The translations under genes were made by a program, and so were the position numbers. Of a DNA stretch of 64,000 bases, positions 1 to 7,906 are shown in pieces. Location of the stretch: positions 1 to 64,000 of the forward strand of contig NZ_JALJXJ010000018.1 of assembly GCF_024170005.1 (NCBI RefSeq). The letters run 5' to 3'. How positions within the stretch are numbered: the stretch's first letter is position 1; each line of letters opens with the position of its first letter. The stretch comes from Azospirillum lipoferum (GTDB lineage Bacteria > Pseudomonadota > Alphaproteobacteria > Azospirillales > Azospirillaceae). The notes under the pieces are model-generated. The model had not been told where the DNA came from and searched no databases. It saw only the letters and a program-made list of their open reading frames with translations.

Positions 1-74
1 CGAACTCGGCCGTGAAAAGCCTCCGCGCCAATGGTACTGCGTCTTAAGACGTGGGAGAGTAGGTCGCCGCCAGG
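1..74 (+). rRNA. rrf: 5S ribosomal RNA, 3' part (cut by window start)
   Basis: The first ~74 bases match the conserved 3' half of bacterial 5S rRNA: the CGAACTCGGCCGTGAAA loop and the GGGAGAGTAGGTCGCCGCC 3' helix arm are both recognisable. The 5' part lies outside the window. A strong hairpin follows ~60 bases downstream, as expected for the end of an rRNA operon transcribed on the plus strand. The exact 3' end is estimated to within a few bases. Confidence 0.93.
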
Positions 75-132
75 TCACTCAGTCTCAAGAGACGCCCTAA
101 ACAAAGCACAAGCTTGCATCGTCATCAGCTAT

Positions 133-172
133 ACCGAAACGCCCCGGCTCACAAAAGCCGGGGCGTTTCGGT
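133..172 (+). terminator. rRNA operon terminator hairpin
   Basis: A perfect 17-bp inverted repeat (133-149 against 156-172) with a 6-base loop (CACAAA) lies ~60 bases after the 5S gene. The stem is GC-rich in its upper half. Only a short T-rich stretch follows (GTTT), but position and stem strength fit the rRNA terminator. Confidence 0.8.
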
Positions 173-260
173 GTTTGGAGTGGATCATCGCAATTCGAAA
201 GCAAGCGGCGGAGTGTGCCGGCCGGCCCAGTGGTCCAGATTGCTCCCTCATCACACCACG

Positions 261-275
261 GAACCTGTAAGGTTC
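261..275. promoter_or_regulatory. Inverted repeat just upstream of ada
   Basis: GAACCT-GTA-AGGTTC is a perfect 6-bp inverted repeat with a 3-base spacer, ending 18 bases before the ada start codon. It could be a protein-binding site (Ada activates its own gene in other bacteria) or a small hairpin next to the ribosome binding site GGGAGAGGGA. Function is inferred from position only. Confidence 0.25.
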
Positions 276-293
276 GTGCAGGGAGAGGGACAT

Positions 294-1382
294 ATGACAG
301 TCGCACTCGACACTGCCGCGCATGACGCCATCGATCTGGAGACGGACCGCTGGGCGGCTTTGCGCCGCCGTGATCCGGCCGCCGACGGGCGCTTCGTCTA
401 TGCGGTCCGCAGCACCGGCGTCTATTGCCGGCCAAGCTGCGCGGCGCGGGCGGCACGGCCGGAGAATGTCGTTTTCTACGCCACCAACGCCGAGGCCGAG
501 CAGGCAGGCTTCCGACCTTGCAAGCGCTGCCGGCCGGATGAGCCGAGCCAGACAGACCGGCGGGCCGAGGCCGTCGCTTCCGCCTGCCGTCTGATCGAGG
601 CGGCGGAGGAAGCGCCGCAGCTGGAGGAGCTTGCCGCGACGGCGGGGATGAGCCCGCACCACTTTCACCGCATTTTCAAACAGGTGACCGGCGTCACCCC
701 GCGCGCCTATGTCCAGGCCCATCGTGCCGCCCGCGTCGCCGATGCCCTTAAACAGGCTGGCAGCGTGACCGAAGCGATCTATGAGGCCGGCTATGGTTCG
801 TCCGGACGGTTCTATGAGACCGCCGCGGCGCGGCTGGGGATGACGCCCACCAGCTACCGCAAGGGCGGAATGGGTGAGACCATCCGTTTTGCGGTCGGGG
901 TCTGTTCGCTCGGTTCGATTCTGGTGGCGACGACGGACCGCGGGGTGTGTGCGATCCTGCTGGGCGACGACCCGGACATGCTGCTCCGCGATTTGCAGGA
1001 CCGCTTCCCAAAGGCGGATCTGATCGGTGGCGATTCAGGTTTCGAGGCGATCGTGGCTCAGGTCGTGGGCCTCGTCGAAGCACCGGGAACGGGGCTTGCC
1101 CTGCCGCTGGACATCGGCGGCACGGCTTTCCAGCAGCGGGTATGGCAGGCGCTGCGTGCCATTCCGGCCGGCAGGACCGCCAGCTATGCCGAGATTGCCA
1201 ATGCCATCGGCGAGCCGGCGGCGGTGCGGGCGGTGGCGCGGGCCTGTGGAGCCAATCCATTGGCAGTGGCGATCCCCTGCCATCGGGTGTTGCGGTCCGA
1301 CGGCGGCCTGTCCGGCTACCGCTGGGGCGTCGAGCGCAAACGCGATCTGCTGGACCGCGAGCGCAAGGAGGCGGCGCAGTGA
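294..1382 (+). CDS. ada: Bifunctional transcriptional activator / DNA repair methyltransferase Ada
   Basis: A 362-residue full-length Ada. The N-terminal zinc domain carries the four cysteines C45, C49, C76 and C79; C45 corresponds to the methylphosphotriester acceptor of the family. An AraC-type HTH (about residues 95-180) follows, then an O6-methylguanine methyltransferase domain with the active-site motif PCHR (C329) and a conserved GYRWG segment. The protein removes methyl groups from DNA irreversibly and, once methylated at the N-terminus, activates transcription of adaptive-response genes. The ATG at 294 is chosen because GGGAGAGGGA precedes it and because the zinc domain then begins at the usual distance. 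The stop overlaps the GTG start of the next gene, so the two are translationally coupled. Confidence 0.96.
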   Translation: MTVALDTAAHDAIDLETDRWAALRRRDPAADGRFVYAVRSTGVYCRPSCAARAARPENVVFYATNAEAEQAGFRPCKRCRPDEPSQTDRRAEAVASACRLIEAAEEAPQLEELAATAGMSPHHFHRIFKQVTGVTPRAYVQAHRAARVADALKQAGSVTEAIYEAGYGSSGRFYETAAARLGMTPTSYRKGGMGETIRFAVGVCSLGSILVATTDRGVCAILLGDDPDMLLRDLQDRFPKADLIGGDSGFEAIVAQVVGLVEAPGTGLALPLDIGGTAFQQRVWQALRAIPAGRTASYAEIANAIGEPAAVRAVARACGANPLAVAIPCHRVLRSDGGLSGYRWGVERKRDLLDRERKEAAQ

Positions 1383-2077
1383 CCGTGGTCGAGGATCTGG
1401 ACTGGACGCATATCGAGGCGGAACTGGAATCGGTCGGCCATGCCGTCGCGGGGCCTCTGCTGGATGCGGAAAGCTGCAAAGCGTTGGCGGGGCTTTATGA
1501 GCAGAACATCCCCTTCCGCAGCCGGGTGGTGATGGAGCGCCACGGCTTCGGCAAGGGCGAGTACAAATACTTCAATCACCCGCTGCCCGATCCGATCACG
1601 GCCTTGCGCGGGCCGCTCTACCGGCGGCTGGCGCCGCTCGCCAACCGTTGGGCGGCGGCGATGGGACTCGACACCCGCTATCCGGCAGAGCATGCCGAGT
1701 TCCTGGAGCGCTGTCATGCGGCGGGACAGATGCGTCCGACGCCGCTGCTGCTGAAATACGATCCCGGCGACTACAACTGCCTGCATCAGGATCTGTATGG
1801 CGAGACGGTGTTCCCGTTGCAGGTCGCCATCCTGCTGTCGGTACCGGGATCGGAGTTCGCCGGCGGCGAATTCGTCCTGACAGAACAGCGGCCGCGCATG
1901 CAGTCACGCGCCACTGTGGTACCGCTGGGGCTTGGGGAGGCGGTGATCTTCGCGGTGGACCAGCGCCCGGTTCAGGGCACCCGCGGCACCTACCGCGTCC
2001 GTCATCGCCATGGCGTCAGCACGGTGCGCTCGGGCGCGCGCTATACCTTGGGCATCATCTTCCACGACGCGGCGTGA
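1379..2077 (+). CDS. 2OG-Fe(II) oxygenase, probable DNA alkylation repair
   Basis: A 232-residue protein starting at GTG 1379, which overlaps the ada stop (GTGA). It has the Fe-binding H-x-D motif (H136, D138, in LHQD) and a distal histidine region RHRHG (H209/H211) followed by R221, which fits a double-stranded beta-helix 2OG dioxygenase. It resembles the Oxygenase-NA family (PF09859), annotated as acting on damaged nucleic acid, and is not a close match to AlkB. Coupling to ada supports a role in the adaptive response to alkylation, perhaps oxidative demethylation of DNA or RNA bases. The substrate is inferred from the neighbour and the family, not shown by the sequence. Confidence 0.85.
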   Translation: MTVVEDLDWTHIEAELESVGHAVAGPLLDAESCKALAGLYEQNIPFRSRVVMERHGFGKGEYKYFNHPLPDPITALRGPLYRRLAPLANRWAAAMGLDTRYPAEHAEFLERCHAAGQMRPTPLLLKYDPGDYNCLHQDLYGETVFPLQVAILLSVPGSEFAGGEFVLTEQRPRMQSRATVVPLGLGEAVIFAVDQRPVQGTRGTYRVRHRHGVSTVRSGARYTLGIIFHDAA

Positions 2078-2081
2078 GGCG

Positions 2082-2900
2082 TTACCCCGCCGCCGACGGC
2101 GCCCGTGATCCCATGCCGCGCGCCGGGGAATAGCCGCGCACCGCCAGAGCCGCGAACAGCAGGGTGGCGCCGGTGACGACTGCCAGCGCCAGCCCGTCGA
2201 TTTGGCCATAGAGCGCGAAGCGGATCAGTTCCACCCCATGGGTGAAGGGATTGAGGCTGCACAGCCACCACAGCAGCGGTCCGGCCTCCTCCATGCGGTA
2301 GAGCGGATAGAGGGCGGAGGACAGGAAGAAGAGGGGGAAGACCACGAAGTTCATCACCCCGGCGAAATTCTCCAGCTGACGGATGGTGGAGGCCAGCACC
2401 ATGCCGAGCGCCCCCAGCATCAGCCCGTTCAGCAGCAGGGCCGGCAGCACGGTCAACGGCGCCCAGGCGGGAAGGTCGATGCCATAGAGCCTGACGATCA
2501 GCAGGAAGGCCGCCACCTGGAGGATTGACACCACCACCCCGCCCAGCAGCCGCGCCACCAGCAGGAAGGCACGGGGCAACGGGCTGGTCAGCAGGATGCG
2601 CATGCTGCCCATCTCGCGGTCGTAGACCATCGACAGCGAGCCCTGCATGCCGTTGAAGAGCTGGATCATGCCGATCAGCCCCGGAACGATGTAGACCTCG
2701 TAGGGGATGTAGGTCTCGTAGGGCGGGATGATGGCGATGCCGAGCGCGGCGCGGAAGCCGGCGGCAAAGACGAACAGCCAGACCAACGGACGGACCAGCG
2801 CGCCGAGGAAGCGTTCACGCTGATGGATGAAGCGCAGCACCTCGCGTGTGACGATCCCGCGGAAGGCGATTCCCCAGATCGTGAACTGTTTACCGGTCAT
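2082..2900 (-). CDS. ABC-2 type permease of PQQ-alcohol-oxidation ABC system (PedC-like)
   Basis: A 272-residue integral membrane protein with about six hydrophobic segments and the ABC-2 layout: a large N-terminal loop after TM1, then a run of five helices. The motif MVYDREMGSMRILLTSPLPR is typical of ABC-2 permeases. It overlaps the stop/start of the upstream ATPase gene by 4 bases. Families of this kind are repeatedly found next to PQQ-dependent alcohol dehydrogenases (the PedC type of Pseudomonas), and here the rest of that gene set follows upstream. What it transports is unknown; export of a product or a folding factor for the periplasmic oxidation system are possibilities. Confidence 0.88.
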   Translation of the reverse strand: MTGKQFTIWGIAFRGIVTREVLRFIHQRERFLGALVRPLVWLFVFAAGFRAALGIAIIPPYETYIPYEVYIVPGLIGMIQLFNGMQGSLSMVYDREMGSMRILLTSPLPRAFLLVARLLGGVVVSILQVAAFLLIVRLYGIDLPAWAPLTVLPALLLNGLMLGALGMVLASTIRQLENFAGVMNFVVFPLFFLSSALYPLYRMEEAGPLLWWLCSLNPFTHGVELIRFALYGQIDGLALAVVTGATLLFAALAVRGYSPARGMGSRAPSAAG

Positions 2901-3661
2901 GCCGCGGCCTCCACTTCAGCGGTGGGGCGGGCGGCGGTCAGCCGGTCGAAGCTTTCCCCCACGGTGGCACAGCCGGTCTCGGCATTCACCATGGCCACCG
3001 GCCCGCTGGCGCGCACCCGGCCGCGGTGAAGGACCACCACATGGTCGGTCGCGGGGTCGATCTCGTCGATCAGGTGGGTGGCCCACAGCACGGCGATGCC
3101 GTCCTCCGCGCACAGGGTATGGACATGGCGGATCAGGGTGCGGCGGGCGGGGATGTCCAGCCCGACCGTGGGTTCGTCGAGCAGCAGCAGGGTCGGGCGG
3201 TGCAGCAGAGCGCGGGCGATCTCCACCCGCCGGCGGTGACCACCATTCAGGGCGCGGACCTTCTCCCCCCGACGCTCGAACAGGGACAGGCGGGTCAGTT
3301 CAATCTCGATCCGCCGGTCGGCTTCGCGCCGGCCGATTCCGTGCAGGGCCGCGAAATAGCGCAGATTCTGCAACACCGTCAGGTCGAGGTCTAGGGTCGG
3401 CTGCTGGAACACGACGCCCAGTTGGGCCAGTGCGTCGCCCGGTGCTTGCGCGATGTCGTGGTCATGGATGCGCACATGCCCGGCGGCTGGTCGCAGCAGG
3501 CCGGTGGCGAGCGCGAACAGTGTGCTTTTCCCCGCCCCGTTCGGACCGAGCAGGCATGTGAAGGCGCCGGGCATCACGCGGAAGCCGACATCCTCCAGCG
3601 CAAGGCGGCTTCCGCCATAGCCGTGGCGCAGCCCCTCGACCTCCAGTGCCGGTACCGTCAT
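2897..3661 (-). CDS. ABC transporter ATP-binding protein, PQQ-alcohol-oxidation associated
   Basis: A 254-residue ATPase with Walker A GPNGAGKST (about residues 39-47), a Q-loop in VVFQQPTLD, signature-like LNGGH in place of LSGGQ, Walker B LLLLDEPTVGLD and an H-loop (WATH). The variation in the signature (N for S, H for Q) is odd, but the surrounding RRRVEIARALLHRP is fully conserved, so the protein should be active. It energises the permease encoded immediately downstream with a 4-base overlap. It lies 23 bases after the beta-propeller gene on the same strand, so the four minus-strand genes from 5903 down to 2082 form one probable operon. Confidence 0.92.
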   Translation of the reverse strand: MTVPALEVEGLRHGYGGSRLALEDVGFRVMPGAFTCLLGPNGAGKSTLFALATGLLRPAAGHVRIHDHDIAQAPGDALAQLGVVFQQPTLDLDLTVLQNLRYFAALHGIGRREADRRIEIELTRLSLFERRGEKVRALNGGHRRRVEIARALLHRPTLLLLDEPTVGLDIPARRTLIRHVHTLCAEDGIAVLWATHLIDEIDPATDHVVVLHRGRVRASGPVAMVNAETGCATVGESFDRLTAARPTAEVEAAA

Positions 3662-3684
3662 TCCGCCGTCCTTTCCCTGTACCC

Positions 3685-4686
3685 TCAGCCCTTGACCGCC
3701 ACGCCCCAGGGGTAACGGCCGACCTTGACGGTCTTGGTCACCTTCAAGCTGTCGACATCGATCACCGACACGTCGCCGCTGACGCCGTTGGTGGTGTAGA
3801 GCATCTTCTGGTCAGGCGTCAGCGCCAGATGCCAGACGCGGCGGCCGACCAGCAGGTAATCCTTCACCTCGAAGGTCTTGGCGTCCACCACCGCGACATG
3901 GTTGGCCGGACCCAGCGCCACGAAGGCATAGCGGCCGTCATCGGTCAGCTTGACGCCCACCGGCTGGATGCGGTCCTTGGCGACGCCCTTGATGTGGAAA
4001 TCGACGACCTTCCTGACCTGACGGGTGGCGGTGTCGATGACGCTGACGGTGCCGCCGATCTCCGACGACACCCACAGCTGCGAGCCGTCCTTGGTGAACT
4101 GGGCGTAGCGCGGGCGGGGGCCGACAAGCGTGTTGTCGACCACCGCGCGCTTTTCCATGTCGATCCAGTGGACCATGCTGGTCGTCTCGGAGGTGTTGAC
4201 GCCCCAGCGGCCGTCGGGGCTGACGTCCATCCCCTCCGGCTCCACCCCGACATCGACCTGGAAGGCGACCTTGCGGGTCGGCACGTCGACCACGGTGACG
4301 ATGTTGCTGTCCTCGTTGGCGATGATCAGGCTCTTGCCGTCGGGGCTGAGGGCGAACTGCTCGGGATCCTCGCCGGAGGGAAGGTTGTGGACGACCGTCT
4401 TGCTGGCGAGGTCGAAAACCTGCACCGTGTGGTCGTCGCTGGCGCAGATGAACAGCTGGGTACCGTCCCTGGACAGGGTGATGCCGCGCGGGCGCTTGCC
4501 GACCTTGATCGTGTCGGTGACTGCCATGGTCTTGCCGTCGATCACCGACAGCGTGTTGTCCTTCTCGTTCGACACATAGATGGTCTGGGCCGAGGCGGCC
4601 GACGCCAGAAGGATGGTTGCCGAGGCAGCAACCAGGGCGGCCCGGGAAATGCCAGTGGTTTTGCCGGTGAAGCGGGCGGCGGTCAT
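3685..4686 (-). CDS. YVTN beta-propeller protein, PQQ-dependent alcohol oxidation associated
   Basis: A 333-residue exported protein: signal peptide ending near ASAQ (about residue 34), then repeated blades of the type D-x-x-x-x-V-D, seen as LSVIDGKTM, VQVFDLASK, VTVVDVPTR, VSVIDTATR, VAVVDAKTF and VSVIDVDSL, giving six to seven blades. It matches the PQQ-associated propeller family that travels with the ABC genes next to it. Its start overlaps the stop of the upstream binding-protein gene (ATGA). It probably acts in the periplasm as a binding or scaffolding partner of the quinoprotein system; no enzymatic motif is visible. Confidence 0.88.
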   Translation of the reverse strand: MTAARFTGKTTGISRAALVAASATILLASAASAQTIYVSNEKDNTLSVIDGKTMAVTDTIKVGKRPRGITLSRDGTQLFICASDDHTVQVFDLASKTVVHNLPSGEDPEQFALSPDGKSLIIANEDSNIVTVVDVPTRKVAFQVDVGVEPEGMDVSPDGRWGVNTSETTSMVHWIDMEKRAVVDNTLVGPRPRYAQFTKDGSQLWVSSEIGGTVSVIDTATRQVRKVVDFHIKGVAKDRIQPVGVKLTDDGRYAFVALGPANHVAVVDAKTFEVKDYLLVGRRVWHLALTPDQKMLYTTNGVSGDVSVIDVDSLKVTKTVKVGRYPWGVAVKG

Positions 4687-5903
4687 GGCGTGGTCTTTCC
4701 TCGCGTCTTGCAGAGCGTTTCCGGTTGGTCGTAGCCCAAGCTGTCCAGTTCGGTGCGCGGATGCAGGAAACCTTCCTGCGGCGACACTGATACCAGCGAG
4801 CGGTCGGCGGCCAGCAGCACCGGCTGGCGCAGCTGGCCGTCCCAGGGGCGCAGGCTGAGCGGTGCGCCGCGGAAGGCGGACATGGTGAAGTCGGGCGACT
4901 GGATGAAGGCGATCAGGCGGTCGGGATCAGCGGTTCGGGCACGGGCGGCGGCTTCGCCGACGACGCGGACGGCGGTCCAGTCATTGTGGTCGCGCGCCGT
5001 CATCGGGCGCTTGGCCGACGCCTTGAAGCGGGACTGCAGCTGTGCGGCACCCCATTGTTCGTGGGTGCGGTGCCAGACGGTGGGGACCAGCCCCTGGGTG
5101 CCGGCGACCGGGCGGGGATCGGCGGTGCGGTAGGACAGGTAATCGCCGAACTCCCCGACCTCGTCGGCGACGACCAGCACGTCGTAGGCCTTGGTCTGGG
5201 TGAAGACCGGGATTTCGGATTCGGCGGTGCGGTTGACGTCGCTTTCGGCGGTCCAGTCCTTCTCCGCCACGATCTGGGCGCCGAAGCGCTTGGCGGCGCG
5301 GCGGACGGCATCGGCATACAGCTTGTCCTCCGGCCGGCGGCCGGTGACCAGGAACCAGCGCGGCCAGCGCTTCTTCACCAGATACTGGCCCAGCGCGTCG
5401 GCCAGCATCGCCCGGCTGGGCGCGACATGGACGAGGTTGGGCGCGCAGGCGCCGCCGCGCAGGGCATCGTCGGGGGCGGTGGCGTTCAGCAGCAGCAGGT
5501 TGCGCGCCTCCGGCAGTTTCGACAGTGCCTCCACCGTGGCGCCGGGGGCGTCGACGATGACGAAGCGGTCGCCGCGGCCGGCCAGTTCGCGCAGGGCCGC
5601 GGCGGCGTCGCCGTCCGGCGGCACCTCCACGCTGTCGAGCAGGAAGGACTGCTTGAGGAACCTGCCGGTCGTGTTGTTGTCGGCGATGGCGAGCGTGGCG
5701 CCGGCCAGCCCGTCATCGGCCGCCGGTTCGTCCGGGTTGGCGACGGAGGGCGGCGGTTCGGGCGTCTGCGAGAGGAAGCCGATGCGGATCTCGCCCACCG
5801 CTTCGGCGGCAGTACCGGCGCCCGGCGTCGCGGCCAGCAGGATGGCGCTAAGGGCTGCCAGCGATACGCTGTGAAGAAGGCGGGGCAGGCGGGGCTTCGT
5901 CAT
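4683..5903 (-). CDS. ABC-type substrate-binding protein, PQQ-dependent alcohol dehydrogenase system
   Basis: A 406-residue periplasmic protein with a signal peptide (cleavage near GTAAEA, about residue 33) and a type I periplasmic-binding fold (branched-chain amino-acid binding protein-like). It corresponds to the PQQ_ABC_bind type that accompanies the propeller, ATPase and permease found downstream. It is the first gene of the minus-strand operon and is divergently oriented from the MoxJ-like gene at 6135, with a shared 231-base control region. The ligand is not known; an alcohol-derived or quinone-related compound is only an inference from context. Confidence 0.85.
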   Translation of the reverse strand: MTKPRLPRLLHSVSLAALSAILLAATPGAGTAAEAVGEIRIGFLSQTPEPPPSVANPDEPAADDGLAGATLAIADNNTTGRFLKQSFLLDSVEVPPDGDAAAALRELAGRGDRFVIVDAPGATVEALSKLPEARNLLLLNATAPDDALRGGACAPNLVHVAPSRAMLADALGQYLVKKRWPRWFLVTGRRPEDKLYADAVRRAAKRFGAQIVAEKDWTAESDVNRTAESEIPVFTQTKAYDVLVVADEVGEFGDYLSYRTADPRPVAGTQGLVPTVWHRTHEQWGAAQLQSRFKASAKRPMTARDHNDWTAVRVVGEAAARARTADPDRLIAFIQSPDFTMSAFRGAPLSLRPWDGQLRQPVLLAADRSLVSVSPQEGFLHPRTELDSLGYDQPETLCKTRGKTTP

Positions 5904-6134
5904 CGTATCCGTCGGGATGCCAACAGTTTGGAGAGCAGCCTATCGGGCGAACCCCGGCGGCGGAATGCGACTATGGAAGCATGGACAGGGAAGGGAGGGG
6001 TGAAGGCGGCGATCCGCCAGGGTACCGGTCGGGGAGAGGTGCCTCTTGTACGAAAGTCCAATTATTGGCGTGGCGGAGCGATGGCTATCCTGGGCGGCCG
6101 TTATCTGACGAATCCACCACTGCCGGAACCTGTC

Positions 6135-7010
6135 ATGGCGTTTGTGACCCGCCGCCGATTCCTGTCCGGACTGGCCGCCAGCTGCGCGTCCACTGGGATC
6201 GCGTCCACGCTTGGCGTCCGACAGGCCGCAGCCCGGCCGCTGGACGAGGTGATGGAGCGCGGGCGGCTGCGCGTGGCGGTCTATCGTGAGTTTCCGCCCT
6301 TCTCCTTCCAGCGCGACGGTGCTCTGGTCGGCATCGACGTCGATCTGGCGCGGGCGATCGCGGGAAAGCTGGGCGTCAAGGCCGACATCTACGAGCAGAT
6401 TCCCGGAGAGACGGTGTCGGACGACCTGCGTGTCGCGGTGTGGCGCGGCAGCCTGTTCGGTGGCGAGCTGGCCGACATCATGATGCACATCCCCTATGAC
6501 AAGCGCTTCGGGCTGATGAACCCGGAAGCTGTGCTGTTCGGCCCCTATCATCAGGAGGTCTTCGCGCTCGCCCGCGACCCGCAGCGGGTGCGCAACGCCG
6601 TGCTGGCGACGCTGCCTGACGAGCCGATCGCGGTGGAGATCGACAGCGTGCCCGACTTCTTCCTGCTGGGTTTGCAGGGCGGACGGCTGCGCAGCCGCAT
6701 CATCCATTGTCCGACGCCCGAGGCCGCCATCGCGAAGCTGACCTCCGGCGAGGCCGCGGCGGTGCTGGCGCCGCTGAGCCAGGTGCAGGCGGCGCTGGGT
6801 GCGAAGATGGAGCAGTTCCCGGTCACCACCGTCACCCTGCCGGGCATGATGACCTCCAGTTGGAACATCGGCATGGCGACGAAGGAGAACTCCCGCGATC
6901 TCGCCTACAGCATCGGCGACGCGGTGACGGCGCTGACCGAGGACGGCACGATGGCGAAGATCTTCGCCGCCTATGGCGTCACCCACACGCCGCCGCCGCT
7001 GGTGGAGTGA
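6135..7010 (+). CDS. Quinoprotein-associated extracellular solute-binding protein (MoxJ/XoxJ-like)
   Basis: A 291-residue type II periplasmic-binding protein (amino-acid-binding, SBP_bac_3 fold: LRVAVYREFPPFSF... VGIDVDLARAIAGKLGV). The N-terminus is a Tat-type signal, TRRRFLSG with the twin arginine at residues 6-7, ending near AAARP. Proteins of this group are obligate companions of XoxF/ExaF-type dehydrogenases; XoxJ is thought to help activate or assemble the dehydrogenase rather than to feed a transporter. The ATG at 6135 places the Tat motif at the N-terminus; an in-frame upstream ATG at 6081 would add 18 residues ahead of it and is less likely. It is followed 41 bases later by the SoxYZ-like gene. 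Confidence 0.87.
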   Translation: MAFVTRRRFLSGLAASCASTGIASTLGVRQAAARPLDEVMERGRLRVAVYREFPPFSFQRDGALVGIDVDLARAIAGKLGVKADIYEQIPGETVSDDLRVAVWRGSLFGGELADIMMHIPYDKRFGLMNPEAVLFGPYHQEVFALARDPQRVRNAVLATLPDEPIAVEIDSVPDFFLLGLQGGRLRSRIIHCPTPEAAIAKLTSGEAAAVLAPLSQVQAALGAKMEQFPVTTVTLPGMMTSSWNIGMATKENSRDLAYSIGDAVTALTEDGTMAKIFAAYGVTHTPPPLVE

Positions 7011-7051
7011 ACCGGGAACAAGCGGACGGGTCGGCGGTCGGGAGGGGATAG

Positions 7052-7906
7052 ATGAGATACGCGTGGCGCCAGATGGGACTCACCGGTGCGATGCTTGTCA
7101 TCGCCGGTCCCGGTTTTGCTGCAAGCTCTCCGTCCGACCCGCTGAACTCCGTGATGTGGGAGGTGCTGCGCGACCAGTATTTCGCCGGTGCGCCGGTCGT
7201 GTTCGACGATGCGGTGAAGGTCACCGCCCCCGCGGCGGCGGAGGATACCCGCGCGGTGCCGCTCTCCGTCGACGCCACGGCGCTGGGGCGGGTGGTGGAG
7301 ATGGTGGCGATCGCCGACCTCAATCCCTTTCCGCTGGTGCTGCGCTACCATCCCGGCACGGCGGCTCCCTATATCGCCACCCGCATCAAGATTCAGCAGG
7401 CAACCGCCGTGCGCGGTGCGGCGCGGACCGCTGACGGGGTTTGGCATGTCTCCGGCGTGATGGTCGATGCGGCGGGCGGTGGATGCAGCGCTCCGCCGGC
7501 GTCCTACGCCCAGAAGGATTGGGCCGACCATGTCGGCGAGGTGCAGGCGCGGCTGTGGCCGGCAGCGGAGGACGGGGTGGCGCGGCTGCGGCTGCGCATC
7601 CGCCATCCCAACGACACCGGACTGGTCGACGGCATTCCGGCCTATTTCGTCGAGACTTTGCAGGTGGATGCGCAGACCCCCGGCGGCTCGCCCACACTGG
7701 CGCGGATCGACAGCCTGGAACCGGTGTCGGAAAATCCGGTCTATTCGCTGGACCTCCGTCCGCCGCCGGACGCCACGGCGCTGATTCTGCGTGGGCGGGA
7801 CAATCAGGGCGGCGAGATCCGCGCGACCATCCCGATGCCGCCGCCGGGCGCCAAACCGGCAATGTCGCTGAAACCAGCCGGCCAGTCCTGGAGCGTCGGG
7901 CAATGA
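7052..7906 (+). CDS. Quinoprotein-associated SoxYZ-like carrier protein
   Basis: A 284-residue exported protein with a signal peptide ending near GFAAS (about residue 23). The N-terminal half is SoxY-like (including a Gly-Gly-Gly-Cys stretch, AAGGGCSAPP, resembling the SoxY C-terminal carrier cysteine) and the C-terminal half, after about residue 165, is SoxZ-like with the IR(H)P segment. The fused SoxY-SoxZ form is known from PQQ dehydrogenase loci and is proposed to shuttle a covalently bound intermediate. The stop overlaps the start of the next gene (ATGA), so it is coupled to the metallo-hydrolase. GAGGGGATAG precedes the chosen ATG. Confidence 0.86.
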   Translation: MRYAWRQMGLTGAMLVIAGPGFAASSPSDPLNSVMWEVLRDQYFAGAPVVFDDAVKVTAPAAAEDTRAVPLSVDATALGRVVEMVAIADLNPFPLVLRYHPGTAAPYIATRIKIQQATAVRGAARTADGVWHVSGVMVDAAGGGCSAPPASYAQKDWADHVGEVQARLWPAAEDGVARLRLRIRHPNDTGLVDGIPAYFVETLQVDAQTPGGSPTLARIDSLEPVSENPVYSLDLRPPPDATALILRGRDNQGGEIRATIPMPPPGAKPAMSLKPAGQSWSVGQ

